A DNA stretch of 64,000 nt. Origin: Lamellibrachia columna (lineage: Eukaryota > Annelida > Polychaeta > Sabellida > Siboglinidae). This document shows, one piece after another, positions 13,401-26,300 of this stretch. How positions within the stretch are numbered: the first letter of the stretch is position 1; each line of letters opens with the position of its first letter. The notes beneath the pieces were generated by a model. That model was not told the DNA's origin. It did not search any database and was given only the letters and a program-made list of their open reading frames with translations. The position numbers and the translations under genes are program-made. The stretch spans positions 11,115,931 through 11,179,930 of the forward strand of contig OY759264.1 in assembly GCA_963662155.1 (NCBI GenBank), in the 5' to 3' direction.

Positions 13401-16400
13401 CTGGTTTGTTTTTCATCACTCAAAACTTGTATGCACTAAATCAGACAATTAATGGTTTCGGTGATTGCTTTTACATCACTGATTAACACATACACTGTTC
13501 TTTGTTCAAGTCCTGTCAGTTACTGAAGATCACTAAAATAATGAAAAAAAAATTCATGACATGTATTTTACCGATAGTTATTTCATGGGCAAAAATATGG
13601 TGTTTCACCATTCTACATGACTCGTTAATCCAACCAAAACCATGGGGAATCAAAGTATGTGGGTGAATGAGACATGATATATATACACCTATTATATAGT
13701 TTGGATGTTTACTTACAGAGCACGTTGACGACATTGTTATGCTGATCTTCCAGTACATGAACTTGCTGCAGAGAGAAGGACCTCAGGAGTGGGTCTTTAA
13801 GGAGTGTCAGGTAAAACTGTTTAAGATGTGTTCAAAGTTGCTAAAATAGGCACTACAATGTTTTATGGTGAGATGTCTCATGAAACAATTGGTGCTGTTG
13901 ATTTAGAGTAGATGTAAACTGTGTTATTATTGTAGCATCATTGTAGAGGTGTGTTATTCTAGTGTCATTGTAGAGGTGTGTCATTCTAGTGTCATTGTGC
14001 ATGTGTGTCATTTCCAGCATCAATGTTGATATGTGTTATTTAGCATCAGTGTTGAGATGTGTTATTTAGCATCAGTGTTGAGATGTGTGATTTAGCATCA
14101 GTGTTGAGATGTGTTATTTAGCATCAGTGTTGATATGTGTTATTTAGCATCAGTGTTGAGATGTGTTATTTAGCATCAGTGTTGAGATGTGTTATTCTAG
14201 TGTCATTTTAGAAATATGTTATTCTAGTGTCATTCCAAAGATATCCCTTGCATGATTGTTTCTAACAAACTTGAACTGTACTTGCAGGATTTAAGTGCAA
14301 TGACGTTCAGATTTAAAGACAAAGAACGGCCCCGAAGTTACTCAAGCAGTTGTGCGTCTATCATACATGTGAGCAGCGGGAAGTTACCATGGCAACACGT
14401 TTACCACGGCAGCACTTTGAGTTTAAACTACAAATAATATATTGTTAACCAATTTAACTAAAATATGGTTTATGTTTTGGTCAGGTTTACTATATTTACA
14501 ATTGGATAACAATACATAATTCACGAGCAACTTCAGTTCAGTAAAATTTTAGAAAAAATTGAGGTAATCAAAATATGTGGCAAAGGTTATGAATGGGCCT
14601 CAGAAGTGAGCAAGCTTTGCTCATTGTTAATTAATTCCTTAAATCAGCTAGTTAAAATTAATTACTTAAAAATAAACACTTCTAATTAAATAAATTACTT
14701 CATAAACACTTAACATTAATTACTTAAAACTCATCACTTAATGTGAATTACTTAATAATTAATTACTTAAAGTAATTACTCAAATTTATTACTTAAAAAA
14801 AATAACTACGTTAGATTAATTTCAATGTGTCTGTTTGCAGGAGTACCCATTGGAGCAGATACTGAGTGGAGTTTACCTTGTGTCGGACTACAGACCTGAC
14901 TTGATCAGCATGGTCCTCGATAAACTCACTCCTGATGCAGTTAGGTTAGTATCGTATTTGTATTCGCATTGTATTTGATGTTGTTTTAGTGTTTTATATG
15001 TTATGGTTGTTAAAACAATTTAAGATATTTGTCTTCTTCTACGTGGCTTCTCCGTTATCAAAACCAAGTGAACAATAAATCACTTCCATAGACACAACTA
15101 TTTTAGGCGTACATTCTCGGTTGTAAACCATCCCCTAACATCCATTTTGCAAAGGTCAGCAATTGGACGCTGTCATCCTTAATATTGTCACCATACATGA
15201 TGGGCGTAACTAATCAATTCAACAAAATTCCAGGCGCCAACGCAAATTTACAGGACAGAAGGTGACGTTGAAGTAATGGATGTATGCTTAGCTGCCAGAA
15301 CAGCAAGACATTTGAATGGTCATGATTTTATGATTAAAAACGATCAACAACTTTTTTTATTTAATGCGTTTCTGTTTACTCGTATCGTTCGTTGTGCACT
15401 AATTCTCATATTTTGCATATATTGTAGGGTATCGGTCGTAGGTCAGAAGTTCAAAGGTCAGACAGATAAGTCAGAACCGTGGTATGGAACTGAATATTCA
15501 CTTGATGCTATAGCAGAAGAAACACTCGAGGTGAGATTTGTCGCTAAGAAATGTATTGATTAAAGCTGCCTCATTTAATTTAGCACAGCACAAATCAGGT
15601 TCAGAGATATTAAAATAATTGACCTTGACTTTGACTGATATATCTGCAACACAAACTACTTTGTCACTTTTCCTTTTCTGGTTTGTCGGGACCAAAACTA
15701 ATTTAATAGTTTGTGTGATGATTTGTGTGAACGCATTTGCACAAATGAGCTAGCATGTCGTAGTTGATAAAGTTGATACTAGATAGGTTTGATTTTGGCA
15801 AAATTTGTCTGAAACAACACAGACAAAAAATAGAATTATTTTATTCAATACTGTATCACATTAAATGGAAAATTATTCCCTGATGGAATGGTTTTTAAAA
15901 GTAAAGTAAAGCTATACTGGTAGTAGTAGTACAAGAGACGTGTCGTAGTTTGTGGTCTTGAGAGCAAGCATCTCATTACAACATTGACACATCTTACTGC
16001 AGAAATGGCGGACGGCAGGATTTCATGAAAACCTGAAACTACCCCCAAAGAATGAATTCATTCCGACTGACTTTGAAATTGTCTCCGAAGCAAATGCAGA
16101 GGTAAGTTGAGTAGACAGAATTGTAATTTAACTAGTTTGCAGGCTAGTTTGCACAGAAGGCTGGCTGGTCTAACTTTGCGGGAGAATGGACATTAGTAAA
16201 ATGGCATAAACTGGATGTTCTATTTATATTTAATGTTTATAAATGATAGTTATCTTTATATACGCTAACTTTTTCAAACGCTTCTCAGTTTTTGTACTTC
16301 ATGATGTTACTTGTACATGTGATTTTCTTTAAAACTAAATTCAACTGATCTTGCCTATTGCAAATCTGGTTCATTGGTGTCCGAATATGTAGTGTGTGAA

Positions 16401-17333
16401 TAGTTTATATAACATCCGCAGTCGATTTAATAAAAAATGCTTATTTTTGTTCAAATCATCAAAAGGATTGACTTTAGTCGTTAGATCTGGTAAGGATCAA
16501 AATAGTGGATATCCAAAATGGTAAACAATGTGTGGATCAATGCTAATCATGGGCGTGATCTCCACCCTCCCGCTGATCACATGATAAAGTTAAAAAAAAT
16601 TCACCACAGAACAAAATCATGATTTTTCAGCATTTAAATTTTCACTTCAGTAAATGCTTGAACAAGCATTAACTAATTTAATAGTTTGTCTGATGATTTC
16701 ATAAAAACTACATACAAAAGTTGCACAAACGAGCTAGCATGTTGTAGTGGATACTAGGTAGGTTTGGTTTTTTGCAAACTTGATTTGAAATGAGACTAGC
16801 AAAAAAATCTAATTGATTAAGCACCTTTAACTTTGGATGAAATAAATATAGGTAAAAAACGAAAATGAAATTATTGCTGTGCTTTTGCAAAATTCAGTAA
16901 AATTTACAAACAATAAGTAAACTACATCAAAGTTCATCATCCTAGGTACCCTTAAATTATTTACGCACAGGACAAATTTAATTGCAAGAAAGAATGTTTC
17001 CCTCTTAAAGTGGCTGATCCAATGGAATAGCCTCCCAGAATTGGTGGTATAAGCCAAATATGTTAACTCATTAAAAAAATGTGTAGATCAATTCTGGTCA
17101 ACCCTTGTTGAAACCAGGCGATATTTTGTGTTTGTAAAGCTAACAACTGAACCCAGAAATTCTGAATTATTAATATATTTTGAAGAAGAATATCTGAACG
17201 TTGAGGAAACAGCCGGATCCTATGATCAGAACCATTTGTGGAATTGTGGAATGTGCTACCCAAAGATTTATGAAGTGTTAACAATGGTAAAGTTTTGAAG
17301 AGCAAGCTATTTTAACTTAGCATACGATTAAGT

Positions 17334-17379
<46 letters not shown>

Positions 17380-20300
17380 TCATTCTTTTTAATTGTTTTA
17401 TCCTGTTATATTTTTGTATTTGTATATAGCACCATATGAAATAATCGTCTGGATTAATTTTTTAATTCTTTCATCATAATTGTTTGTGTAATATTTCTAT
17501 TTTTATTATTTGTAGTACCATATGATATAATTGTCTTCATTTTATATATGTATATTTTTTATCCTATCATCATAATTGTTTTATGTAATATTATTTTATT
17601 ATTATTTTTAATTATTGAGCTGTACAGCACCAACAAATATCATTGCGTAGATTTGGTGCTATAGAATTGAATAAACGTTAAATCATCCTAAGGTTACTGT
17701 AAAGTTCCTAAGGTTATTGTAAGGATCCTAAGGTTACTGTAAGGATCCTAACGTTACTGTAACATTTGTAAGGATCCTAAGGTTACTGTAAGGATCCTAA
17801 GGTAAGTTGTGGAAGGTGAGGATCCTTGGCTGTACCTCTCCCTCTTCTTCCAGTCTGGCTCTGCGCCTCAGGTGATCAGAGACAAGGCCGTCAGTCGTCT
17901 CTGGTACAAGTTGGACGACAAGTTCCTGCTGCCAAAAGCCTTCATCAACATGGAGTTCACAAGGTAATGTTCACCCAGTCATCCATCAACATGGAGTTCA
18001 CAAGGTAATGTTCACCCAGTCATCCATCAACATGGAGTTCACAAGGTAATGTTCACCCAGTCATCCATCAACATGGAGTTCACAAGGTAATGTTCACCCA
18101 GTCATCCATATACTGCTGCAGACCCTTTTAGGGAGTCAACTACGACATTACTGCCATACACTGCCTGCTCTGTGCCTCCCACACACCCGACCGGGAAGCA
18201 GCTCCGGCCGCCGCCCTCTAACATCAGGGTGGAGGGAGGGAGAACTAGAGGGTTATAGATAAAGACCACCATTCTTTTTTTTTAAGTCCACAACTGGTTA
18301 CCCATTTACCCTCTCCCCATGTGAGATCTTTTTCTTCACTGGCATAAACACCAGGTAGATTGGCTTCTCGATAGACAGTCTGAGATTCTACTGACGTGCT
18401 ACTGTATGCATTAATAATAATAATAAAACGACTTCTTTGGCGCCAATATCCTCGGAAAATCCGAGCTCAGTGGCGCAACAAAACCAAAGGATTAGGCATT
18501 CTCGTGACCATGTACAATGCAAAAAGTCGTCAACCGTTGGATGGTGAGCACAAAGCAGCACTAGCAATCAGCAACCAGCAACACTAGAGACCATTAGACT
18601 AAGAGGAGACCAAATAGAAGTGTTTAAAATAGTGAACGGTTATGAGGATGTTGATAGGAATATGTTCTTCAAACTTAAAGAAGGCAGTAGAACCAGAGGA
18701 CACAAAACAGCATTAGTTAAGGAGCAGTGTAGGTTGGACATGAGAAAGTACTCTTTTTCACAGAGGGTGATAAATGAATGGAACAAACTGCCAAATGATT
18801 GTGTTAATGCTAGTAGTGTGAATATGTTTAAAAATAGAATTGACAGATATTTGATAAAGGCGAGCTACACATAGATGAGAAAATTGTTGGACTCTCGATA
18901 AGCCAATGGCTTCCTTGTCCACTTGGCATCTGGAACTTGTTGTTTGGGATGGCAATCTTGTTAAACCACGAAACTGCTGCTGATAGTAGGGCCTATATGC
19001 TGATTGTGCATGTGAATTGGAGCCCGAATCAGACTCAATTTCGAAGTCGAAATCAATCGCGCTTGGACACTGCAGAGTGGCAGCTGTGGGCGACAATACA
19101 GTAGCGTCTCGGTTACTAGTGGAAGGCACACCATCATTATGAATCTCCACCAACATAACAAAGGATGCTGACTTGGACTGTTCAGGGACAATCGCAGGAA
19201 TGCTGCTTTTGTTCACGTTTACAAAAAAACATCGATTGTGAACTTTGACGCAGGCATATCACATTCTTTCACTCACACTCGCTTGGAAAGTGCCATTTTG
19301 AACTCGCCCCATGACATCCGGGTCACGGTTGTTTCTTCAAATTAGACAAATGGATAGGCACTGGGAAAGGCCATAGAAACGCTTTTCCCAACTCAAGATG
19401 TACATGATTACAATAAATATAGATCAGTCGCAGCATCATTATTTTCCAATGATGTCAAGGTTAAAATATTAATCGTATCACGACTGTGTACGCTATGAGT
19501 TACTAAGACAGTTCAAACAATTTTATTATGAAAAAATCTCATCTTGTAAAAAGAGAAACCTGTATTTTATTTTATTTTATTTTATTTTGGCTAAGGGCCT
19601 GATGACCACAGAGCGAACTGAATGACCTTGGGTAATTATTACAAGACCAGACCGTCATACTATCACATCCATCTGACGGTTCCAAAGCACCTGGAACATC
19701 ACCATAAACCAACAGAGGCGTATTAAGCTGCAGTCAGACAGTGTGCTGCTGAGTTGCCAAGAGAAACCTTCAAAATAGGTCTCGAACAAACTGTCTGGAC
19801 TGTGCAGTGCGTAGCACGTTTGCACCAGATTTTTGACTTGATCAAAACACCACACATAGGAGCATCATGCTGCAAAAGTCCAACAAGTTTTTGAGTTGTG
19901 ATAAAAACTTATGTTAAAATATTCGCATTTCTTTTGTTTTTCAGTATGAAACTGTCATGTGACATGCATGGGTGTCATGTCTGCTCATGGAAAAATGAGA
20001 AAACGCTCATGAAAACCGGGGAATGCCCTGCTCCATGCAACTGTCATCGGTTTTTAGCGGTTTTTGTCGGTTTTTTAATGTGTTGTTTTACTGATTGCCA
20101 TTTTGATGTGACACGTTTTCATTCGCAGTGAATGCACGCACAAGAAAATGTGAAATTACTTGAGGCCAAAGTGTGCAACAAATAGAGCGATGTTATGGTG
20201 AATTTTTTGTGTTTTTGAAAATTACCAAAAAATGTGGGACATTTCGACCAAAAAGTGGGACCATGGGAGAAAGCGGTACAGATTGTATTTCCCACTCAAA

Positions 20301-23300
20301 ATCGGTAGTGTTCACACCTGTTTATGATGTTTTCTTACCTTCGTCAGCCCCTATGCCTACATGGACCCCCTGAGCACCAATCTGACGTACATGTTTGTCA
20401 ACCTGCTCAAGGATGGATTGACAGAGTACACGTACGACGCAGAGTTGGCCGGACTCATGTATGACCTCCATAGCACCATCTACGGGCTCACGGTAATATT
20501 AGTGAAGACAAGTTTCCATCCTCATCCAAATACGGTTAATGTTTGTATAGTTCTGTGCCTCGAATAGGAATATATAGAAGTAAGTTCTGCGCTGTTGTCA
20601 TAGTTCTTCTAAAACTAAACAGTCCATACAGTGGCATGGCTTCACTAGTTCACTTTGTCCATGCAACGTTAGTAGTAATTGCAGCATTTGTTGACTGTAC
20701 AAACATTTGTTGACTGTACAGACATTTGTTGACTGTACAGACATTCAACAACCTGAACCAAATTTATTTTAATAAATCCACTTCACTGTAGATTCAGCTC
20801 ATGTGAAATGTCACAAAGAGGGGAACATTGCTGGCCTGACTGAATAACTCCTGTCCTTGGGCCGGCAGGCCAGTGGGAAGTTCAAACGCTGACTCACAGC
20901 CTTGTAAATTTAATGCTAGTCACATTGTGAAATGTACATATAAACCACATAAGAAATAAGCATTACTGTACTGCTGTGCACCTTGTGTATATTTTGTGTA
21001 CATATGAGTATACATGTTGTATATGTTGTGTACAGATAAGTATATATGGTGTATGTGTTGGGTACATATGAGTGTACATGGTGTATATGTTGTGTGTATA
21101 TATATGTATATATATATATTGTATGTGTTGCGTACATATGAGTATACATGTTGTATATGCTGTGTACAGATGAGTATACGTGGCTACAGCCACAAACAGC
21201 ACATTCTGCTGCAGAAGATAATGGACAAAATGACAATGAATGAGATCGACGCACAACGATTCAACATCATCAAGGAAAACGTGAGTGCCTTGACAAGAGT
21301 TCTGTGCCGAGCTTCAAGCTGGGTCTTGGTTGCTCACAGGAAAATATTTGTGTGTCCCTGATACAAGAAGAGTTTCTCTAAATGTTAATGGGTGGTGAGG
21401 CACAAAAATAATATTTTAGGTGAATACTAAAATTAACGATTTTGCCAACAATTTCTCTCTATCAAATAAATGCAGTTTGTACAGTGATTTGTCTCCTGTC
21501 TTTAACTTTGGAACGCTTTACGTGGTTGGAACATAATCCTTACCCAAAAAATTTAAACCTGATAAAATCAACCCTGGGGGTATACTTGCAAACAGGGTTT
21601 TAGAAAACCACGAAGTGGTTTAGTTTACAACTGTCACTGTAATGTTGTAGTGTTAAGTGTAGAGCTGTCTGTGGTCCTAAGGATTGGACACCATGGTACA
21701 TAAGAGCCTTTACTTGTTCAGTATGTGCGGTGCAGTGGCTTGGTGGTTAGAGCACCAGACTGTCAATCGAGAGGACCGAGGTTTGAGTCTACCTGCTGCT
21801 GTTGAGAAGCTTGAGCAGCTTCACCCCACTTTGCTTGTGTCTTCCACAAGAGACACTAAAAGCTGTTGGTCCCTTCTACCTGGTGTCTATACCACAGGAA
21901 GTAAAGGTCACACCCAGGGTAGACGTGTAGCCTGTCGTGGACTCACTCTAATATGTGATTGTGTGTAGGATGGTCACTGCATTACCTGCTGCCGAACTAG
22001 CTCTGATAATTGAGCAAAATTCCATGAGTGGCGGATATCGATGTTGTATAAGACGCACATCAATATTATTATTATGTGTGTTGCAGTACATCCGATCGAT
22101 GAACAATTTCCGCGCCGAGCAGCCCCACCAGCATGCCGTGTATTACACGACCGTCATTGTCTCAGAGCAACTGTGGACAAAAGAAGAACTGCTGGATGCC
22201 ACAGATGGTGCGCACTCACTTTAATACTTGCGTTTGATTGGTTATAATTTGTTTCAGTTGTTCTGCATCTCAGGGTGAAGGATAACTCCCCTTGCCATCT
22301 GTTGACTCTTGTCAGTGTTACTCAGTATCCTGGGTAGTTTCCCAGTAATTGAGATGCACTGTCAAACCTTTGTGAAACATCTTCCCAGTGTGTTTTGGTG
22401 CATTGGCCTTCATTGCTTCTTATCAAAATATGTTTATATATAACCATTTTGACATTGTTGGCCATAACAATAGTGAAAGCTGAGAGGTCATTGGGGGATT
22501 GGACAAATTTTGCTTTTATTCTTAGATTTGGATTTAGAAAAAAGTTCTGGAATATCAGTGGTAAATACTGCGAGAACCCAGAAAAGTTTTGCCATACAAT
22601 AGCAAAAACAATACACAAAGTTTTGCCATACAATAGCAATAACAATACACAAAGTTTTGCCATACAATAGCAATAACAATACACAAAGTTTAGCCATACA
22701 ATAGCAATAACAATACACAAAGTTTGCCATACAATAGCAATAACAATACACAAAGTTTTGCCATACAATAGCAATAACAATACACAAAGTTTTGCCATAC
22801 AATAGCAATAACAATACACAAAGTTTTGCCATACTATAACAATAACAATAAAAAAAATTGATTGTGCCTAAATACTCGGCAACTCGAGCCCAGAGGTGCA
22901 TCAGAACAAAAGGGTTTGGCAATCTCGAAATTGATATACAATCGAGTGCAATGTTCTAGATGTCAACAGATGTATGAATACACTAAGCAGCTGTACATTC
23001 CACGAGGAAACAAATTGAATAAAGTAGGCAGAAGAATTTGCAGTAAATGGAAATACATGAATGAATAGATGGGCTAAAAAATAGATGTGTAAAGTGTATG
23101 TTTTGTCTATGTTTTCAGAGGTGACCATCGATCGTCTGAAGGCATTTGTTCCTCAACTTCTGTCGCGACTACACATCGACTTCCTCGTCTACGGAAACAT
23201 CACAAAACAGGTGAGGCAGGAAAAGGGATAAAACATTTATTGTCTTGGTGGATTCATGACATTTCAACTGCTGGGGTTTCAGCTAGATATTTTGACTAGA

Positions 23301-26300
23301 TTAACATTAACAAAACTATTCACATGTAATTGGTTTCATGGGATGAGGGGTGTAACAACTGTTTCGTGCACTTTGATATCTGTTTTTTAACAAAAACAGT
23401 GTTTATTTTGTGATCGCAGTTCGTAAGGGTGCTGACTTGGAGTGCAGGTAGGCAACTGTGTGTTGTGCTGAATATGAATGGTATGTGACGGTTACAGCTT
23501 GAATGACAAGGGCATTTTCACGATGTATGTCAGAGTATCATGTGTCCAGGTGGTGGGGTCTGAAGTTAAATTACATTGTCTTTTGCAATGTTTTACATCA
23601 ATGTTTTGAGATCATTCTTAAACGAATTTGTGTTTTTATTTCACAAAATCTTGCATCACAGCGAGCGGAGACGATCGCAGACATCGTTGAGAACACGCTG
23701 CAAAGTCGCGCAGACACACGCCCACTACTGGCCAGTCAACAGAGACGATTCCGCGAGGTCCAACTTCCAGACGGTCAGTGAAGTATTAGTATCGAATGTG
23801 TCAAAATTATTTTCTGTGTCTTTGTTTACATTCTGTTAGCGGTATCTCGAAATGTGCAATCCCATGGCTAGTGAAGTGGTAGATCAGAAAATGTGCAACC
23901 CCATGAGTAGTGAAGTGGTAGATCAGAAAATGTGCAATCCCATGGGTAGTGAAGTGGTAGATCAGAAAATGTGCAATCCCATGAGTAGTGAAGTGGTAGA
24001 TCAGAAAATGTGCAATCCCATGGGTAGTGAAGTGGTAGATCAGAAAATGTGCAATCCCATGAGTAGTGAAGTGGTAGATCAGAAAATGTGCAATCCCATG
24101 AGTAGTGAAGTGGTAGATCAGAAAATGTGCAACCCCATGAGTAGTGAAGTGGTAGATCAGAAAATGTGCAATCTCATGGGTAGTGAAGTGGTAGATCAGA
24201 AAATGTGCAATCCCATGAGTAGTGAAGTGGTAGATCAGAAAATGTGCAATCCCATGGGTAGTGAAGTGGTAGATCAGAAAATGTGCAATCCCATGAGTAG
24301 TGAAGTGGTAGATCAGAAAATGTGCAATCCCATGGGTAGTGAAGTGGTAGATCAGAAAATGTGCAATCCCATGAGTAGTGAAGTGGTAGATCAGAAAATG
24401 TGCAATCCCATGGGTAGTGAAGTGGTAGATCAGAAAATGTGCAATCCCATGAGTAGTGAAGTGGTAGATCAGAAAATGTGCAATCCCATGAGTAGTGAAG
24501 TGGTAGATCAGAAAATGTGCAACCCCATGAGTAGTGAAGTGGTAGATCAGAAAATGTGCAATCTCATGGGTAGTGAAGTGGTAGATCAGAAAATGTGCAA
24601 TCCCATGAGTAGTGAAGTGGTAGATCAGAAAATGTGCAATCCCATGGGTAGTGAAGTGGTAGATCAGAAAATGTGCAATCCCATGAGTAGTGAAGTGGTA
24701 GATCAGAAAATGTGCAATCCCATGGGTAGTGAAGTGGTAGATCAGAAAATGTGCAATCCCATGAGTAGTGAAGTGGTAGATCAGAAAATGTGCAATCCCA
24801 TGGGTAGTGAAGTGGTAGATCAGAAAATGTGCAATCCCATGGGTAGTGAAGTGGTAGATCAGAAAATGTGCAATCCCATGGGTAGTGAAGTGGTAGATCA
24901 GAAAATAATTCATGTTCAACATTGGGAATATAAGCATAATATAGAAACTTCATCGTGCCTAATTCATCAGAAATCTGAATTCCGTGGCACATCAAAACAA
25001 TGTGAGAGTTGTCAAGAGATGGATGAATAAACTAGGGAGCTATGGACGGAAAGCAAGGTTAGACAAATAAGTCTTCAGATGATGGAGGAATTTTATTGTG
25101 CAGAACCATTCCTTATTAAAACACCCTTGCAAGACCAACTAGTGAGGCCTATTTGACCAGCAGTCGGCGGCGATTTTGAAGCAGTGGCCAATCAGTGACC
25201 GACAGCGTTCTCTAGCAGGTGCACCCGTTGTGACCTTATACCAGATATGTTTGGTCGTCTAAACATACACATAACTTAACTGTCATTGTCATGTGACACA
25301 GTGTCACATGATCAGTTGGGGCACAAATCGCTCGTGTAAACCGGTTTTACTTAGAAAAATACACAAATCTGTTGTCTTTCGAGCATTATGCAGCGTGTGA
25401 AAGAAACACTTTGTTGAGCAAGTTATGTTGTGTGTCGTCAGGATGCTACTACAAGTATGAACAGACGAACGACGTACACAAGAGTTCATCCCTAGAGGTC
25501 TACTACCAGTGTGGGTTGCAGGAGACGCACACCAACATGCTTATAGAGCTCTTCTGTCAAATCATATCAGAGCCGTGCTTCAACATTCTCCGCACAAAGG
25601 AACAACTTGGTAAGTGAAGCATTCCGGGTAATTTTAGCGAGATTTTCTAATCGTTATTTAGCTGGGTACTGGCATCGAGTTTGTTGATGTCATATACGTG
25701 AGATGGAGGGTTATGTGGAGTTTGTGGCAGTAGATGTTCGGATCTTGGCGAGAGATGCATTCCGGGGAGCGTGTTGGTGTGGTGCACGTCATGAAGTGCA
25801 TCTTAGGTAGCGAGAGTAAATGCGTAGTGTATTTATGCATTTAGATGAAGAATTCAAGAGGTCAGTCTACTAAATTCAGTCCTCCGATGAAGGCCGAGAG
25901 ATTCGGCTGAAATATTCGATGAGAGAAGCTCAATTTCTTGAGAGAACTACAGTTTCTTGAGAGGTAATACTATGTCAAAAATATGCCAGAAATGTTTCTT
26001 TCATCTGCATGCTTGTGTTGAATGTGTGGATCTATTTCAGGTTACATTGTGTTCAGTGGAGTGCGACGATCGAATGGCGTGCAGGGACTTAGGGTCATAG
26101 TGCAGTCGGACAGAACTCCCGAATATGTCGAGAGCAGGATTGAGGAGTTCCTGCTCCAAATGAAAGTTAGTCACATTTACTCATTTAGCCCATTGCGACT
26201 CAGATGAAAGTTAGTCACATTTACTCATTTAGCCCATTGCGACTCAGATGCGGTGTGAATAGTCTATAGCATATTTCAAGGCATGTTGGCTCAAACAAGT

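Noticed and set aside
21735..21800. tRNA gene
   Set aside because: A and B boxes are present, but there is no acceptor-stem pairing, and the same head occurs with the same non-tRNA body elsewhere. It is a SINE.
23807..25030. Long ORFs on both strands (376 and 392 aa)
   Set aside because: They are translations of a 39-bp intronic minisatellite. Exons 19 and 20 of Ide splice across the region.
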